64,000 nt of DNA. Origin: Croceicoccus bisphenolivorans (GTDB lineage: Bacteria; Pseudomonadota; Alphaproteobacteria; Sphingomonadales; Sphingomonadaceae). Shown here piece after piece: positions 1 through 11,114 of this stretch (positions within the stretch are counted from its first letter, which is position 1; each line of letters opens with the position of its first letter). A program made the translations under genes and the position numbers. Below the pieces are notes generated by a model that saw only the letters and a list, made by a program, of their open reading frames with translations, was not told the origin of the DNA and searched no databases. Where the stretch lies: positions 62,001 to 126,000 of the forward strand of contig NZ_LRSE01000004.1 of assembly GCF_001634625.1 (NCBI RefSeq), in the 5' to 3' direction.

Positions 1-764
1 TGGCATTTACCCTTTACGAGGCGTTCAAGCTGCCCAAAGAGCCGCGCGAACGCATCTTCGCCATCCTGTTCCTGATCGCGCTGAACCCCGTGTTCTGGGG
101 CCTGTTCGAACAGGCGGGCGGGTCGCTATCGCTCTACACCGACAAGTTTGTGGATCGCGGCGGCGTGCCGACCTCGCTGTTCCAATCGATCAACCCGATC
201 TACATCGTGATCTTCGCGCCGTTGTTCGCAGCACTCTGGCAATTTCTCGGCAAGCGTGGGCTCGAACCGTCGACTCCGGCCAAGTTCGCCATCGCCCTGT
301 TTCAGGTAGGCGCGGGTTTCCTTGTCTTCACATGGGGAGCGGGCACCGGGAATCCGGCGGTGATGACAAGCGTTGTTTTCGTTTTCCTGATCTATCTGCT
401 GCATACGACCGGCGAACTCTGTCTGTCGCCTGTGGGTGTATCGGCCATGACCCGGCTGGCACCGCTGCATCTGGGCAGTTTCATCATGGGCGCGTGGTTC
501 TACATGACTGCGGTCGGTAACTTCGTCGCGGGCAAGATCGGCGAGGCGACCGGCGGCGAAAGCGGCGAGATGAGCAAGGAACTGACCCTGTCGATCTATG
601 GCCAGATCGGTTGGTGGACGATCGGCATCGGCGTGGTGGTGCTTTTGCTCAGCCCCATCGTGAAGCGTTGGATGCATCTGGATACGCTGGAAGATCGGGA
701 GATCGCCGGCACGGAGGAACTTGGCGAGCCGCAGGCGGCGGGGATTCATCCGGGGCGGGGGTGA
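1..764 (+). CDS. POT-family proton:oligopeptide symporter, C-terminal part (5' end outside window)
   Basis: The reading frame is open from base 3 and runs off the left edge, so only about the last 253 residues are present. It carries two hallmark stretches of the peptide-transporter (POT/PTR) branch of the major facilitator superfamily: NPVFWGLFEQAGGSLSLY near the start and the GELCLSPVGVSAMTRLAP helix near residue 135 of the visible part. Several hydrophobic helices follow and the tail is charged and cytoplasmic-looking. Known members import di- and tripeptides with protons across the inner membrane. The stop codon overlaps the next start by one base (ATGA). The family is clear; the exact substrate is not. 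Confidence 0.9.
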   Translation, partial: AFTLYEAFKLPKEPRERIFAILFLIALNPVFWGLFEQAGGSLSLYTDKFVDRGGVPTSLFQSINPIYIVIFAPLFAALWQFLGKRGLEPSTPAKFAIALFQVGAGFLVFTWGAGTGNPAVMTSVVFVFLIYLLHTTGELCLSPVGVSAMTRLAPLHLGSFIMGAWFYMTAVGNFVAGKIGEATGGESGEMSKELTLSIYGQIGWWTIGIGVVVLLLSPIVKRWMHLDTLEDREIAGTEELGEPQAAGIHPGRG

Positions 765-985
765 TGGCTGCTAGAGGGGATGCCTTGCGCAAAACCTTCA
801 GCGGACGGCAGTGCGTCCGCTCGCTCGTGGTGGCATTGATTGTCGGTTCGATCCTGAACGCCATCAATCAGGGCGACAAAATCGCGGCATTGGACGGGAT
901 CGTATGGTGGCGCGTCACGCTTACGTTCGTAGTTCCGTTCTGCGTCGCGAGTTACGGCGCATACTCGGCATTTCGTAACGGTTGA
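764..985 (+). CDS. nrtS: NrtS-like small nitrate/nitrite transporter
   Basis: This 73-residue protein has two predicted membrane helices (about residues 18-36 and 45-68). It contains the phrases LNAINQGD and LTFVVPFCVASYGA, which I recognise from the small NrtS family of nitrate/nitrite transporters, and its length is normal for that family. The ATG at 764 shares a base with the TGA of the peptide transporter, which suggests translational coupling. A longer in-frame reading starting at 611 would lie inside the transporter gene and was rejected. No nitrate reductase genes are visible nearby, so the physiological role is inferred from the family alone. Confidence 0.72.
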   Translation: MAARGDALRKTFSGRQCVRSLVVALIVGSILNAINQGDKIAALDGIVWWRVTLTFVVPFCVASYGAYSAFRNG

Positions 986-994
986 ACCGACGGC

Positions 995-2917
995 TCAGGC
1001 CCGCGCTTCCTCCACACCGGCGCTGTTGTGACGCAAAGCCTTCAGCACGGTATCGACGATGTGCGGCGCGTTGAGGCCCGCCTCGTCGTACTGCTTTTCG
1101 GGCGCATCATGGTCCTGGAACACATCGGGCAGGCGCATGGTGCGGATCTTCAGGCCCGCATCCAGCAGGCCCTCGTCACTCGCCATAGTCAGGACATGCG
1201 CGCCAAGGCCGCCGATCGACGCTTCCTCGACCGTGACCAGAACTTCGTGGCTGGCCGCCAGTTTGCGGATCATATCCTCGTCCAGCGGCTTGGCGAAGCG
1301 CAAGTCGGCGACGGTGGTCGACAGGCCTTTGGCTTCCAGCTGGTCGGCGGCCTTCAACGCCTCTGCAAGGCGGGTGCCGAGCGATAGGATGGCGACTTTC
1401 GTCCCTTCGCGCACGATGCGGCCCTTGCCGATTTCCAGCTGCTGCGGCGTTTCGGGCAGCGGAACGCCGGTGCCCGCGCCGCGCGGATAGCGAAAGGCGA
1501 TCGGTCCGCTGTCGTGCAGGGCAGCGGTATAAGTCATGTGGACCAGTTCCGCCTCGTCAGCTGCGGCCATCACGACCATGTTGGGCAGCGTGGCAAGGTA
1601 GGTCACGTCGAAGGAACCGGCATGCGTTGCTCCATCCGCACCGACCAGTCCCGCACGGTCGATCGCGAAGCGCACCGGCAGGTTCTGGATCGCAACGTCA
1701 TGCACCACCTGATCGAAGGCGCGCTGCAGGAAGGTGGAGTAGATCGCCGCGAACGGCCGCATTCCCTGTGCCGCCAGCCCTGCCGCGAACGTAACCGCGT
1801 GCTGTTCGGCGATGCCGACGTCGAAGCTCCGCTCGGGATGTGCCTTCGCGAAACGGTCTACCCCCGTTCCGCCCGGCATGGCGGCGGTGATGGCGCAGAT
1901 CGTTTTGTCGGTTTTGGCCAGTTTCGCCAGCGTGTCGCCGAAGACGTTCTGGTAGTTCGGCGGTCCGCCGCTCGACTTTTTCTGTTCGCCGGTGATGACA
2001 TCGAACTTGGCGACGCCGTGATACTTGTCCGCCGATTCCTCGGCCGGGGCATAGCCCTTGCCCTTGGTCGTCACGACATGGATCAGGCACGGCCCTTCGG
2101 CGGCATCGCGCACGTTTTCCAGTACCGGGATCAGCGCGTCGAGATCGTGCCCGTCGATCGGACCGACGTAGTAGAAGCCCAGTTCCTCGAACAATGTGCC
2201 GCCCATGGCCATGCCGCGGGCGAACTCGTCCGTCTTGCGCGCGGCATTGTGCAACGGGCGCGGCAGCTTCCGCGCAAATTTCTTCGCCAGTTCGCGCAGG
2301 CCAAGGAACTGCCCGCTGGAAACCAGACGCGCGAGATAGGACGACAGCCCGCCGACCGGCGGCGCGATCGACATGTCGTTGTCGTTCAGGATGACGATCA
2401 GGCGGTTTCCGGCAGCTTCGGCGTTGTTCATCGCCTCGTACGCCATTCCCGCGCTCATCGCGCCGTCGCCGATGACGGCGATGCCCTTGCCGGCCTTGCC
2501 CGACAGCTTATTGGCGATGGCAAAGCCCAGCGCCGCGCTGATCGAGGTGGACGAGTGCGCCGTGCCGAAAGCGTCGTATTCGCTCTCGCTCCGCTTGGTG
2601 AAGCCCGACAACCCGCCGCCCTGGCGCAGGGTGCGGATACGGTCGCGCCTGCCGGTCAGGATCTTGTGGGGATAGGCCTGATGCCCAACGTCCCACACCA
2701 GGCGATCCGTGGGCGTGTCAAAGACATAGTGGATCGCCGTAGTCAATTCGACGACGCCAAGGCCGGAGCCGAGGTGTCCGCCCGTCTGCCCGACGGCGGA
2801 GATCATCTCGGAACGCAATTCGTCCGAAAGCTGCCGCAATTGGGAGCGGTCCAGCTTGCGAAGGTCCTCTGGCGTGTCGACGGTATCTAGAAGCGGTGTG
2901 GCCGGATTGGCAGTCAT
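995..2917 (-). CDS. dxs: 1-deoxy-D-xylulose-5-phosphate synthase
   Basis: This 640-residue thiamine-diphosphate enzyme condenses pyruvate with glyceraldehyde 3-phosphate, the first step of the MEP route to isoprenoids and also a branch towards thiamine and pyridoxal. Visible motifs are [15 protein letters not shown], the thiamine/metal motif [16 protein letters not shown] followed by [14 protein letters not shown], and the transketolase-type second half with [15 protein letters not shown]. Length matches the family. It ends nine bases from the convergent nrtS stop, leaving almost no room for a terminator. It is followed on the far side by msrB on the same strand. Confidence 0.97.
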   Translation of the reverse strand: MTANPATPLLDTVDTPEDLRKLDRSQLRQLSDELRSEMISAVGQTGGHLGSGLGVVELTTAIHYVFDTPTDRLVWDVGHQAYPHKILTGRRDRIRTLRQGGGLSGFTKRSESEYDAFGTAHSSTSISAALGFAIANKLSGKAGKGIAVIGDGAMSAGMAYEAMNNAEAAGNRLIVILNDNDMSIAPPVGGLSSYLARLVSSGQFLGLRELAKKFARKLPRPLHNAARKTDEFARGMAMGGTLFEELGFYYVGPIDGHDLDALIPVLENVRDAAEGPCLIHVVTTKGKGYAPAEESADKYHGVAKFDVITGEQKKSSGGPPNYQNVFGDTLAKLAKTDKTICAITAAMPGGTGVDRFAKAHPERSFDVGIAEQHAVTFAAGLAAQGMRPFAAIYSTFLQRAFDQVVHDVAIQNLPVRFAIDRAGLVGADGATHAGSFDVTYLATLPNMVVMAAADEAELVHMTYTAALHDSGPIAFRYPRGAGTGVPLPETPQQLEIGKGRIVREGTKVAILSLGTRLAEALKAADQLEAKGLSTTVADLRFAKPLDEDMIRKLAASHEVLVTVEEASIGGLGAHVLTMASDEGLLDAGLKIRTMRLPDVFQDHDAPEKQYDEAGLNAPHIVDTVLKALRHNSAGVEEARA

Positions 2918-2973
2918 ACCTCTGCCTTAGCGATATGGAACGTCCATGTCGAACGGGGAAAAGCCATGTTTCC

Positions 2974-3462
2974 TCACGCGGGCCTGAAGTCCATCGCCAC
3001 GCCGTTCATGCAATAGCGCTTGCCGGTGGGTGGCGGCCCGTCGTCGAAGACATGGCCAAGATGCCCGCCGCAGTTGGCGCAGTGCACCTCTGTTCGCGGA
3101 TAGCCGAGCTTGTAGTCCGTCGACGTGCCGACCCCGCCCTTCAGCGGCGCATAGAAACTGGGCCAGCCCGTGCGCGAATCGAATTTCGTGCGAGAGGAGA
3201 ACAGCGGATGCGCGCAACCTGCACAGAGGAACGTGCCCTTGCGCTTTTCCTTGTCGAGCGGAGAGGTAAAGGCCCGTTCGGTGCCCGCTTCGCGCAAGAT
3301 GCGGTATTCCTGCGATGTCAGGCGGGCGCGCCATTGATCGTCCGTCAGGCTGAACGGATAGGCCTTTCCCTTCGCCTCGCCCTTCGCGCAGGCCGAAAAC
3401 AGCGGCAGCGCGGCACCGGCGGCGAGAAATTCCAGCACTGTCCTTCGTGAAAGCTGTCCCAT
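2974..3462 (-). CDS. msrB: Exported peptide-methionine (R)-S-oxide reductase
   Basis: The protein reduces methionine-R-sulfoxide in oxidised proteins. The zinc-binding pairs CAGC and CANC and the catalytic cysteine in KRYCMNG are present. The N-terminus, MGQLSRRTVLEF followed by a hydrophobic stretch and LFSAC, combines a twin-arginine signal with a lipobox, so it is probably exported by Tat and lipid-anchored on the periplasmic side. I chose the ATG at 3462 because it puts the twin-arginine motif at the very N-terminus; a TTG at 3480 would add six residues. About 162 residues in total. Confidence 0.93.
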   Translation of the reverse strand: MGQLSRRTVLEFLAAGAALPLFSACAKGEAKGKAYPFSLTDDQWRARLTSQEYRILREAGTERAFTSPLDKEKRKGTFLCAGCAHPLFSSRTKFDSRTGWPSFYAPLKGGVGTSTDYKLGYPRTEVHCANCGGHLGHVFDDGPPPTGKRYCMNGVAMDFRPA

Positions 3463-3520
3463 GCAAAAAGCCCTAACCAACCGCCACTGAGGCTGCGATG
3501 AACGGCCAACGCATGACAGG

Positions 3521-4792
3521 TTAGGCCGGTTTCCGATCTCTATCCGAACCCTTGCGCAGCTTGCCCAGCCAGCCCGAACGCGTAACCGCAGGTCCCGACT
3601 TCATCACCGTCTTTCGGAACAGGGTCGAACCGCCCTTGATGATGAGCGCGACGCACAGCACCTGCCAGATGAGCGCACCCACGTGGGGCAGCAAGTCGGG
3701 CACGACGGCAGCGCGTGCCAGCATCGCGTAAGGCGAGGTGAGCGGGAAGAAGATCGCGCCAAGCTCGATCGGCTCTCCCATCGCGCCAAGCGAATAGCTG
3801 GCGAAGAAGAAGACCAATAACTGAAGCATCGTCGCCGGCATCGACAGCGTCTGAACCTCCCGAACCGTGGCCGCGAGCCCGCCGATGGTGAGGAACAGGG
3901 AGCCGAGGAGGAGATAGGCGAACGAGAAATAGACGAGGCCCAGCAACACGAACATCGGCCAGCCGACGGCAGGCGCGGCGAAAGTGGGGATGCCGCCACC
4001 CAGCATCATGATGGTAAGGCCCACCGCGCCCCAGACTGAGAGGCCGACAAGGCTGACGCCAAGCATGGCGATCAGCTTGCCATAGAACACCGCATCCATC
4101 GGCACGGCGGCGGCCAGCACCTCGATGATCTTGTTCGCCTTTTCCTCCACCATGTTGGACATGACCATGCCCGCCAGCAGCATGGTGAGCAGGAAGAGCA
4201 GCGTCTGCGATGCCTGTGCCGTGCGGATGCGTTTGCGCGCGGTGTCGGCCCGCGCGCTGACCGTTTTGTCCATGGTGACGGTGGGCAGCTGCGTGGCGCC
4301 CCCCCGTTGCGCCTCTGCAGCGATCAACGCGACCGGTCCTTCCCACATGTCGACGGTGCCGCCCGGGCCTGTCAGCTTCGGTTGGTCGAGCGTTCCGGTC
4401 AGCAGCGCGACTACGGGGCTGCCGTCCTTGGCGCGGTTGAGCGCGGAACGGGCAAGGATTTTCTCACCCGGCTTGAGGCGGATGACCACATAGGTATCGG
4501 GCAGATGCGCCACCGATCCGGCCAACCTGTCACGCGCGGCGAGGAAGGCGTCGGTTTCGCCCGATTCCATCGCGATGCCCAGTGTCGGCTTGCTGATCTT
4601 GCCGCTCACGCTCGCCCCGATGCCGCCGGCCATGGCGACGACGAATACGGGGAACAGCGGGCCGAGGAGGAAAAAGATGAACGAGCGGCTGAACAGAATC
4701 GCGCCGAAATCGCGCCGGGCAATCACGAAGATCGAACGCCAGAAGCGGCGCGCCCCGTCCGCCAGAGAAGGCTTGCTGGTGAGGGTGCTCAT
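3521..4792 (-). CDS. ABC-2 type exporter permease, NatB-like
   Basis: This 423-residue inner-membrane protein has one helix near the N-terminus (about residues 33-55), a large extracytoplasmic domain rich in charged residues, and five to six further helices in the C-terminal half. That is the topology of the ABC-2 permeases related to NatB/YhaP. Its start overlaps the end of the upstream ATP-binding gene by four bases (ATGA), so the two are translated as a pair and form one exporter. The substrate cannot be read from the sequence; NatAB homologues export sodium, but related systems export other compounds. Confidence 0.85.
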   Translation of the reverse strand: MSTLTSKPSLADGARRFWRSIFVIARRDFGAILFSRSFIFFLLGPLFPVFVVAMAGGIGASVSGKISKPTLGIAMESGETDAFLAARDRLAGSVAHLPDTYVVIRLKPGEKILARSALNRAKDGSPVVALLTGTLDQPKLTGPGGTVDMWEGPVALIAAEAQRGGATQLPTVTMDKTVSARADTARKRIRTAQASQTLLFLLTMLLAGMVMSNMVEEKANKIIEVLAAAVPMDAVFYGKLIAMLGVSLVGLSVWGAVGLTIMMLGGGIPTFAAPAVGWPMFVLLGLVYFSFAYLLLGSLFLTIGGLAATVREVQTLSMPATMLQLLVFFFASYSLGAMGEPIELGAIFFPLTSPYAMLARAAVVPDLLPHVGALIWQVLCVALIIKGGSTLFRKTVMKSGPAVTRSGWLGKLRKGSDRDRKPA

Positions 4793-5805
4793 GCGGCCAC
4801 TCCTTCGGCGTCCTGTTCAAGCGCGCGTGCCGCCGCTTCGCCCGCAATCGCGACGAATGCATCGTGCAGGCCGGCACGTTCGATCGAAAGGGCCTCGATC
4901 CCCGCATGCCCTTCGACCAGGGCGGTAAGCAGCGGCTCGACCTCTCCGGTCAGGCTGAAATCGAACAGCGCGCCGCCGGTCGCCTTGATCTGCGGTTCCG
5001 TGCCGGGGGGCAGGGCGGCTCGCCACGGGCCGTCGACGTTGCGGGTTTCGAGGTGGACCTGCGGCGGCAAACGGTCGCGCGCGGTGGAAACGAGGCCGTG
5101 GAACGGTACCTTGCCGCCCGCGATGATGGCGATCCGTTCGCACAGCCGTTCGGCATGGGCCAGCACGTGGGTGGAAAAGATCACGGTGGTGCCGTTTTCG
5201 GCCAGACCGCGCAGCATCTTTTCCAGCCGCCCCTGGCTGATCGCGTCGAGGCCGGAAAACGGTTCGTCGAAAATCACGAGGTCGGGCGAATGGACCAGCG
5301 TTGCCAGCAATTGCACCGTCTGCGCCTGTCCCTTGGACATCTGGCGGATCTGCCGGTCCGCGATATGGCCGAACCCGTGTTCTTCCAGCAGTTCGCGCCC
5401 GCGTTTGCGCCCCTGCGCGCGTGGCAATCCGCGCAGCGCGCCGACAAAGGCGATGGCGTCGACCGCTTTCATCGCCGGGTACAGCCCGCGCTCTTCGGGC
5501 AGGTATCCGATGCGGTTGGCGATGGCGTGCGGGTTTTCGCTTCCCAGCACGCGGCGGGTGCCACTGTCGGGATCGATGATGCCAAGCAGCATGCGCAGCG
5601 TCGTCGTCTTGCCCGCGCCGTTGGGACCAAGGATGCCGAAGATCGATCCGGCGGGCACGGCAAGGTCCACGCCGTCCACCGCGATGGTGCCGTCGAAACG
5701 TTTCACCAGATCGCGCGCCTCTATCGCCAGCGGGCCGGTCGGCGTGGCGTCAACGGGATCGGCAAATGCGAATTGCGATGAATCAGGGGTTTCTGTCATG
5801 TCCAT
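4789..5805 (-). CDS. ABC transporter ATP-binding protein, NatA-like
   Basis: This protein of about 338 residues energises the adjacent ABC-2 permease. It shows Walker [10 protein letters not shown], a degenerate signature [10 protein letters not shown] and Walker [14 protein letters not shown] followed by the switch histidine in [12 protein letters not shown]-terminal extension of roughly 100 residues is typical of NatA/CcmA-type exporters. Starts at 5811 (GTG), 5805 (ATG) and 5799 (ATG) are all possible; none has a convincing ribosome-binding site, and I took the first ATG. It is divergent from queG across about 57 bases that must carry both promoters. Confidence 0.87.
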   Translation of the reverse strand: MDMTETPDSSQFAFADPVDATPTGPLAIEARDLVKRFDGTIAVDGVDLAVPAGSIFGILGPNGAGKTTTLRMLLGIIDPDSGTRRVLGSENPHAIANRIGYLPEERGLYPAMKAVDAIAFVGALRGLPRAQGRKRGRELLEEHGFGHIADRQIRQMSKGQAQTVQLLATLVHSPDLVIFDEPFSGLDAISQGRLEKMLRGLAENGTTVIFSTHVLAHAERLCERIAIIAGGKVPFHGLVSTARDRLPPQVHLETRNVDGPWRAALPPGTEPQIKATGGALFDFSLTGEVEPLLTALVEGHAGIEALSIERAGLHDAFVAIAGEAAARALEQDAEGVAA

Positions 5806-5862
5806 GTGCACTTACATTCGTCCCCCGATGCCCGACAATCCCGCAAGAACCGGTTAACGCTC

Positions 5863-6957
5863 ATGCCCGATATGACCGGTGATGTCCTGCCTGAATTACG
5901 GAATAGATTGATCGCGCAGGCGAAATCGGAAGGATTCGTCGCGGTCGGGATTACAGGTGCGGGGCCGGACAAGGCAAGGTCGGCCGGTCTGAACACATGG
6001 CTGGAAAGCGGTCATCAGGGCAGCATGGAATGGATGACCGACCGCGCGGACCAGCGCGCCGCGCCGCAGACTTTGTGGCCGGAGGCGAAGAGCGTGATCG
6101 CCCTCGGCATGAGCTATGCACCCGGCCATGATCCGCTGGCGCTGGCCGAGCATGGCGATGTCGGGCGCATTTCGGTCTATGCACAGGGCCGCGATTACCA
6201 CGACGTAGTGAAAAAGGCGCTGAAGCGGGTGGCCCGCTGGCTGGTAGAGGAAGCGGAGGCGGCCGGGATCGAGGCGGGCGTGAAGGTCTTCGTCGATACC
6301 GCGCCGGTCATGGAAAAACCGCTGGGACAGGCGGCTGGCATCGGCTGGCAGGGCAAGCATTCCAACCTCGTCAGCCGGGAACATGGTTCGTGGCTGTTCC
6401 TTGGCGCGATCTACACCACGCTGGACCTGCCGGCGGGCGAAACCCATGCCGACCGCTGCGGATCGTGCACGCGCTGCCTCGATGCCTGTCCCACCGATGC
6501 GTTTCCCACGCCGCGTGTCGTGGATGCACGGCGGTGCATTTCCTACCTCACGATCGAGCACAAGGGCCCGATACCGCCCGAATTTCGCGAGGCTATGGGC
6601 AACCGCATCTACGGCTGCGACGATTGCCTAGCCGTCTGCCCGTGGAACAGCTTCGCGCAAAGCGCGGCGGCGAACCGCGCGTTCCTGCCGCGTGCGGAAC
6701 TGGTGGCGCCGCGTCTGGACGAATTGCTGGCGCTTGACGATGCGGGCTTCCGCTCGTTGTTCTCCGGATCGCCGATCAAGCGGATCGGGCGGAACCGGTT
6801 CGTGCGCAATTGCCTGATCGCGGCGGGCAACAGCGGCGACGGCAAACTCCTGAAAGCCGTGGAGCCGCTGCGGGCCGATGCCGATCCGGTGGTGGCGGAG
6901 GCGGCCGATTGGGCCGCCTCCCGCCTTGCGGGCGTTACGCCGTCGCCATTTCCTTGA
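5863..6957 (+). CDS. queG: Epoxyqueuosine reductase
   Basis: QueG performs the last step of queuosine synthesis in tRNA, reducing epoxyqueuosine with cobalamin and two [4Fe-4S] clusters in the cytoplasm. The iron-sulfur motifs are plain: [16 protein letters not shown] near residue 200 and [11 protein letters not shown] near 255. The upstream part carries the family phrases [23 protein letters not shown] and [11 protein letters not shown] placed the start at the ATG at 5863, giving 364 residues, because the upstream in-frame extension is poorly conserved in character; a second ATG at 5872 is possible. Its 3' end overlaps the convergent reductase gene by 23 bases. Confidence 0.95.
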   Translation: MPDMTGDVLPELRNRLIAQAKSEGFVAVGITGAGPDKARSAGLNTWLESGHQGSMEWMTDRADQRAAPQTLWPEAKSVIALGMSYAPGHDPLALAEHGDVGRISVYAQGRDYHDVVKKALKRVARWLVEEAEAAGIEAGVKVFVDTAPVMEKPLGQAAGIGWQGKHSNLVSREHGSWLFLGAIYTTLDLPAGETHADRCGSCTRCLDACPTDAFPTPRVVDARRCISYLTIEHKGPIPPEFREAMGNRIYGCDDCLAVCPWNSFAQSAAANRAFLPRAELVAPRLDELLALDDAGFRSLFSGSPIKRIGRNRFVRNCLIAAGNSGDGKLLKAVEPLRADADPVVAEAADWAASRLAGVTPSPFP

Positions 6958-8167
6958 GGGCAAGGCTGTCATCGGCCAGCACGTCGCGATCGATCACCGC
7001 GCGTCCTTCGACCAGTTTCTTGCCCTGCACGTAGTCCTTCACCTTGTTAACGCAGTCGAGCGCGATGACGCGCCCTTCCTTGAGGTAGATGACGGAGAAG
7101 CTGCGCGCAGCCGGATCGCCGCGCAGGACCGTATCGTCATGTCCGATCGACAGGCCGACGGTCTGCAGCTTGAGATCATACTGGTTGGACCAGAACCACG
7201 GCGTCGCCTTGTACGGGTTTTTCTCGCCGCAGATCGCTTGCGCCACGGTCTTGGCCTGGTCGTTGGCGTTCTGCACGGATTCGAGGCGGATGACCGCACC
7301 GTCGGCGAAATCGTTGGCATGGGCCGCGCAGTCGCCGATCGCATAGACATCGTCCAGCGTCGTGCGGCAATATTCGTCGACATCCACGCCATTGGCACCG
7401 GCAGCCCCGGCAACGATCAGCGGGCCGATGCTGGGCACGATGCCGATGCCCACGATCACCATGTCGGCGGGCAGGACATTGCCGTCGGCAAGGCGCACGC
7501 CGGTGACTTTCTCGCCGTCGCCTTCGATACAGTCGACGCCGGTTTCCAGCCGCAGGTCCACACCGTGTTCGCGGTGTTCCTTTTCGTAGAAGCGGGAAAG
7601 CTCTTCACCCGCCACGCGGGCCAACACGCGGTCCAGCATCTCGACCAGCACGACATCAAGACCGAGTTTGCGCAGCACCGCTGCCGCTTCGAGGCCGATG
7701 TAGCCGCCACCGATGATGACGGCCTTTTTCGCGCCGCCATCGATTTCGGCCATCATCCGGTCTGCATCTGCGCGGGTGCGCACGGAATGGACGCCGACAA
7801 GGTCGGCACCGCCGCATGACAGTCGCCGGGCATCGCCGCCCGCTGCCCAGACGAGGTGGGTGTAGCCAAGCTTCTCACCGTTCGACAGCGTGGCTTCCTT
7901 AGCCTGCGCATCGATTTCGATGACCGATGTGCCGAGGGCGAGGTTGATGTCCTTTTCCGCCCAGAACTGCGGCGGACGGATGTAGATCCGTTCGAATTCC
8001 TTTTCGCGGGCGAGGTATTCCTTGGACAATGGCGGCCGTTCGTAAGGCGGTTCGCTTTCGCGCCCGACCATCGTCACACTGCCTTCGAAACCCTGTTGCC
8101 GCAGGGCCAACGCCACGGCGGCACCGCCGTGTCCGGCACCCACGATCAACACGTCCACATGTTCCAT
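6935..8167 (-). CDS. NAD(P)H-dependent FAD ferredoxin/rubredoxin-type reductase
   Basis: This 410-residue flavoprotein has an N-terminal FAD Rossmann motif ([16 protein letters not shown]), a central NAD(P)H motif ([17 protein letters not shown]) and the FAD-contacting YAIGDCAAH. This is the pattern of putidaredoxin/rhodocoxin-type reductases that pass electrons to a ferredoxin or rubredoxin. The ATG at 8167 is chosen because GGGAGAG lies just upstream; the longer reading from 8224 would include unrelated sequence. No ferredoxin or monooxygenase partner is adjacent, so the electron acceptor is unknown. It is the last gene of a leftward run of five. Confidence 0.85.
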   Translation of the reverse strand: MEHVDVLIVGAGHGGAAVALALRQQGFEGSVTMVGRESEPPYERPPLSKEYLAREKEFERIYIRPPQFWAEKDINLALGTSVIEIDAQAKEATLSNGEKLGYTHLVWAAGGDARRLSCGGADLVGVHSVRTRADADRMMAEIDGGAKKAVIIGGGYIGLEAAAVLRKLGLDVVLVEMLDRVLARVAGEELSRFYEKEHREHGVDLRLETGVDCIEGDGEKVTGVRLADGNVLPADMVIVGIGIVPSIGPLIVAGAAGANGVDVDEYCRTTLDDVYAIGDCAAHANDFADGAVIRLESVQNANDQAKTVAQAICGEKNPYKATPWFWSNQYDLKLQTVGLSIGHDDTVLRGDPAARSFSVIYLKEGRVIALDCVNKVKDYVQGKKLVEGRAVIDRDVLADDSLALKEMATA

Positions 8168-8268
8168 CGGACTCTCCCATCCAGTCGCCGTGGGTGCGCT
8201 AAAGCCCGAGTGGCGCAGGTTCAAGCCCCTCTCAATCGATTTGGCAGGAATAGTGCGTCGGTACGGGC

Positions 8269-9255
8269 CTATAATCCGTTCAGCGCATCCATCGCGATTT
8301 CCAGCGAGCGATGCCGCGCGACGGGGTTGAAAGTCGATCCTGCCAGCACAACTTCGTCCGCCCCGGTGCGCGCGATCAGTGCCGCGATCGTTTCGCGCAC
8401 ATCATCGCGCGTGCCGATGGCACTGACCTTGCGCATCCCCTGCAGTCCGGCAAGGACATGGGGCGGCAGGCTGTCGCGATAACCGGGCACGGGCGGGGGC
8501 AGTCGGCCGGGGGTGCCGGTGCGCAGGGCGACGAACGACTGGTCCATCGAACTGGCGATCAGTTCCGCTTCCTCCCGCGTGTCGGCGGCAAAGCAATTGG
8601 CCGCGACCATGACGTGCGGTTTGTCGAGCGCATCCGACGGACGGAAGTTCTCGCGATAGACGGCCAGCGCCTCGTCCAGCGCGGCGGGTGCGAAGTGCGA
8701 GGCAAAGGCATAGGGCAGGCCAAGGTGCGCGGCCAGCTGCGCGCCGAACAGGCTGGAGCCGAGTAGCCAGATTTCCGGCGCGGCACCTGCGCCGGGGCAG
8801 GCCTGCAACGGCATGCGCGCATCGCCTGCGAACAGTGCCTGAAGCTCGATCACGTCGTTGGGGAAGCGCTCTGCAGCCGCATGCAGGTCCTTACGCAGCA
8901 TCTGCCCGATGCGCGAATCGGCCCCCGGCGCGCGGCCCAGACCCAGATCGATGCGGCCCGGGAACAGCGCGTCCAGTGTGCCGAACTGTTCGGCAATCAA
9001 CAGCGGGCTGTGGTTGGGCAGCATGATGCCGCCTGCCCCGATGCGGATCTTGCTTGTCGCATGGCCGATATGGGCAAGGCAGGTCGCCACCGCCGAACTT
9101 GCAATGCCGGGCATGCCGTGGTGTTCCGCGATCCAGTAACGGTGGAGGCGAAGGTCTTCGGAAAGCCTGGCCAGCTTTGCCGCTTCGTACAGCGCCTGCG
9201 AAACGGTGCCGCCTTCGACGACCGAGATAAAATCGAGGATCGAGAACTGCGTCAT
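8269..9255 (-). CDS. Luciferase-like (LLM class) flavin-dependent oxidoreductase
   Basis: This 328-residue TIM-barrel flavoprotein is of the bacterial-luciferase-like family. Characteristic phrases are [34 protein letters not shown] and [11 protein letters not shown], which resemble the MsnO8/YhbW subgroup. Such enzymes use reduced FMN; substrates range widely and none is suggested here. The start ATG at 9255 overlaps the stop of the upstream hydrolase by four bases, so the two are translationally coupled; the extra N-terminal residues of the longer reading are hydrolase sequence in another frame. The flavoprotein reductase gene follows about 100 bases on and could conceivably supply reducing power. 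Confidence 0.87.
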   Translation of the reverse strand: MTQFSILDFISVVEGGTVSQALYEAAKLARLSEDLRLHRYWIAEHHGMPGIASSAVATCLAHIGHATSKIRIGAGGIMLPNHSPLLIAEQFGTLDALFPGRIDLGLGRAPGADSRIGQMLRKDLHAAAERFPNDVIELQALFAGDARMPLQACPGAGAAPEIWLLGSSLFGAQLAAHLGLPYAFASHFAPAALDEALAVYRENFRPSDALDKPHVMVAANCFAADTREEAELIASSMDQSFVALRTGTPGRLPPPVPGYRDSLPPHVLAGLQGMRKVSAIGTRDDVRETIAALIARTGADEVVLAGSTFNPVARHRSLEIAMDALNGL

Positions 9256-10019
9256 GCCGCCACCTCGCGCACCGTTGCCAGCAGCATCGCGACGTCGCTG
9301 TCGCGTGACAGGCGGTGGTCGCCATCCTTGATCAGGTGGATGCGCACGTCTTCGCTCGCCACGGCATCGGCCAGTTTCAGCGACAGTTCCCACGGCACGT
9401 CGGGGTCCTTCTGGCCGTGCAGCAGGCGCACGGGGCAGGTGATGGCGATGCCGTCGGTCAGCGCGGGTAGTGCCTTGGCATCATTATAGAACTTCGGGTG
9501 ATAGGGCGTGGGATCGGGGCCGTAGATATTCTCTTCGAACCACACCTCACCGCGTTCCAGCGTGTCACGCTGTTCGTCCGAATAGCCCCAGTCCGTGAAA
9601 CCGGGCGCAGCCGCAATGCCGACGATCGCGTGGACAGCCTCCGGCCCGCGGCGGGCCGCCAGTTCCAGCCCGACCAACAGCATCAGCCAACCGCCCATCG
9701 ACGATCCTGCCAAAACGACGGGTTCGCCCGCGCCGACATGATCGATTAGTGCCAGCACCTCGTCCCGCCATTGCGACAGGGTGCCGTCGGCGAATTCGCC
9801 CTCGCTCTCGCCGCAGCCGGAATAGTCGAGCAGGAGGCAGGATTGTCCGCGCGCCATCGCGTCTGCCATCACGGCGGTCGCCTTGCCGCCCGCCATGTCG
9901 GACATGTAGCCGGGCAGGAACACGATCAGCGGGCCGGTTCCGGCAAAGTGGCGATAGGCGAGCGACAGGCCCGCGCTGGTGGTGAAACGGGCGATTTCGG
10001 GAAGCGTGGGTTCGGTCAT
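9252..10019 (-). CDS. Alpha/beta hydrolase
   Basis: This 255-residue cytoplasmic hydrolase has a complete catalytic set: nucleophile serine in VLAGSSMGGW, acid in HGQKDPDVPW and histidine in KDGDHRLSR. The oxyanion region is FLPGYMSDM. It resembles palmitoyl-protein-thioesterase-like (ABHD10) esterases, but substrate cannot be assigned. It is joined by a four-base overlap to the flavin oxidoreductase downstream and lies 21 bases from the M48 protease gene upstream. Confidence 0.85.
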   Translation of the reverse strand: MTEPTLPEIARFTTSAGLSLAYRHFAGTGPLIVFLPGYMSDMAGGKATAVMADAMARGQSCLLLDYSGCGESEGEFADGTLSQWRDEVLALIDHVGAGEPVVLAGSSMGGWLMLLVGLELAARRGPEAVHAIVGIAAAPGFTDWGYSDEQRDTLERGEVWFEENIYGPDPTPYHPKFYNDAKALPALTDGIAITCPVRLLHGQKDPDVPWELSLKLADAVASEDVRIHLIKDGDHRLSRDSDVAMLLATVREVAA

Positions 10020-10040
10020 GCCCGCCTATGTAGGTGGCGA

Positions 10041-11111
10041 TCAGAAGATGTCGAATTCCTCGACGTCGGGATCGTTGGTGCATGCATCGCGGATCGCCGT
10101 ATATTCCTGCTTGTTCAGCGCAGGCGTGTAGGCGTGGCCCTTCACCACGGCCTTGCGGAACATCTCCTCACGCTCCTTGGGCATCGGGTGGCTCGCGATC
10201 CAGCCCGCCCATTCCTGCCCCTCTCCGCCCGATTCCTCTTTCAGGTATTCGAAGAAATCCGCCGTGCCCTTGGGCGAGATGTTCGACCGTTCCAGCTGGC
10301 TTGCCGAAAAAGTATCCGCCTCCCGCTCCGCATCGCGCGAATAGCTCATCGCCGCGACGCCGAAGATGCCGCTGCCGATGTCGGAATTGATCCCGCCAAG
10401 CAGGACCGAAAGGCCGAACTGGCGCAGCAGGGCCTGCATCACGTGGCGTTCGCGGACATGGCCGATCTCGTGCCCGATCACGCCGGCCAGTTCATCGGGA
10501 TTCTCCGATTCTTGTATCAGCCCGTCGAATACCAGCACTTGCCCGCCCGGCAATGCGACGGCGTTCACCATGTCGATATTGGCGATGCCGACGCGCGTGA
10601 TCGGCCTGTCGGGATCGAGCCGTTCGACCAGTTTCTTCAGCGCCGCATCGCTTTCCGGCGTGTGGCACAGCCGGTTGCCCATATCGCCCAGCATCGCATC
10701 GCCGATCTTGCGTTCCCAGCTTGGCGGAACGCGCGGGCCAAGCCATGTCGGCGCGGTAAGAACGATCGCCAGCAGGGCGGCGCTGATGCCGGCGAAAAGC
10801 ACCGCTGCCTTGGGCAGGCCCAGCCCGTCGATCCACTTGCCGAACTTCTGCCCGCCGGGCAGCCGCGCGGCCAGTGCATCCGGCACGGTGCCGGTAAAGG
10901 CGAGGCGGAAGCCGTCGTCCGCCTTGCGGGAATAGGACCCGTCCATAACCCCGCGCTCGACGAAGACAAGGTCTGCCAGCGGCACGTTGATCAAGGAGCC
11001 GTCGTGCCCGCGCAGGCGCAGATCATTGCCGCCGCTCCATTCGACGGTGCCTTCGTGGCGGCGGGCGGTCTGCCCGTCGTACCAGAATGCGGGGACGGAT
11101 GCGTGTTCCAT
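10041..11111 (-). CDS. Membrane-anchored M48 family zinc metalloprotease
   Basis: This 356-residue protein has the peptidase motif HEIGH at residues 214-218 and the downstream zinc-ligand region [15 protein letters not shown]. About 100 residues of small beta-rich domain precede a single membrane helix (about 101-123), and the catalytic domain follows. Known M48 relatives are quality-control proteases of the envelope. The gene starts three bases after the stop of the YjgN-type membrane protein; this YjgN-M48 pairing suggests that the two work together. Homology to the BepA/LoiP/HtpX group is at family level only. Confidence 0.88.
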   Translation of the reverse strand: MEHASVPAFWYDGQTARRHEGTVEWSGGNDLRLRGHDGSLINVPLADLVFVERGVMDGSYSRKADDGFRLAFTGTVPDALAARLPGGQKFGKWIDGLGLPKAAVLFAGISAALLAIVLTAPTWLGPRVPPSWERKIGDAMLGDMGNRLCHTPESDAALKKLVERLDPDRPITRVGIANIDMVNAVALPGGQVLVFDGLIQESENPDELAGVIGHEIGHVRERHVMQALLRQFGLSVLLGGINSDIGSGIFGVAAMSYSRDAEREADTFSASQLERSNISPKGTADFFEYLKEESGGEGQEWAGWIASHPMPKEREEMFRKAVVKGHAYTPALNKQEYTAIRDACTNDPDVEEFDIF

Positions 11112-11114
11112 GCT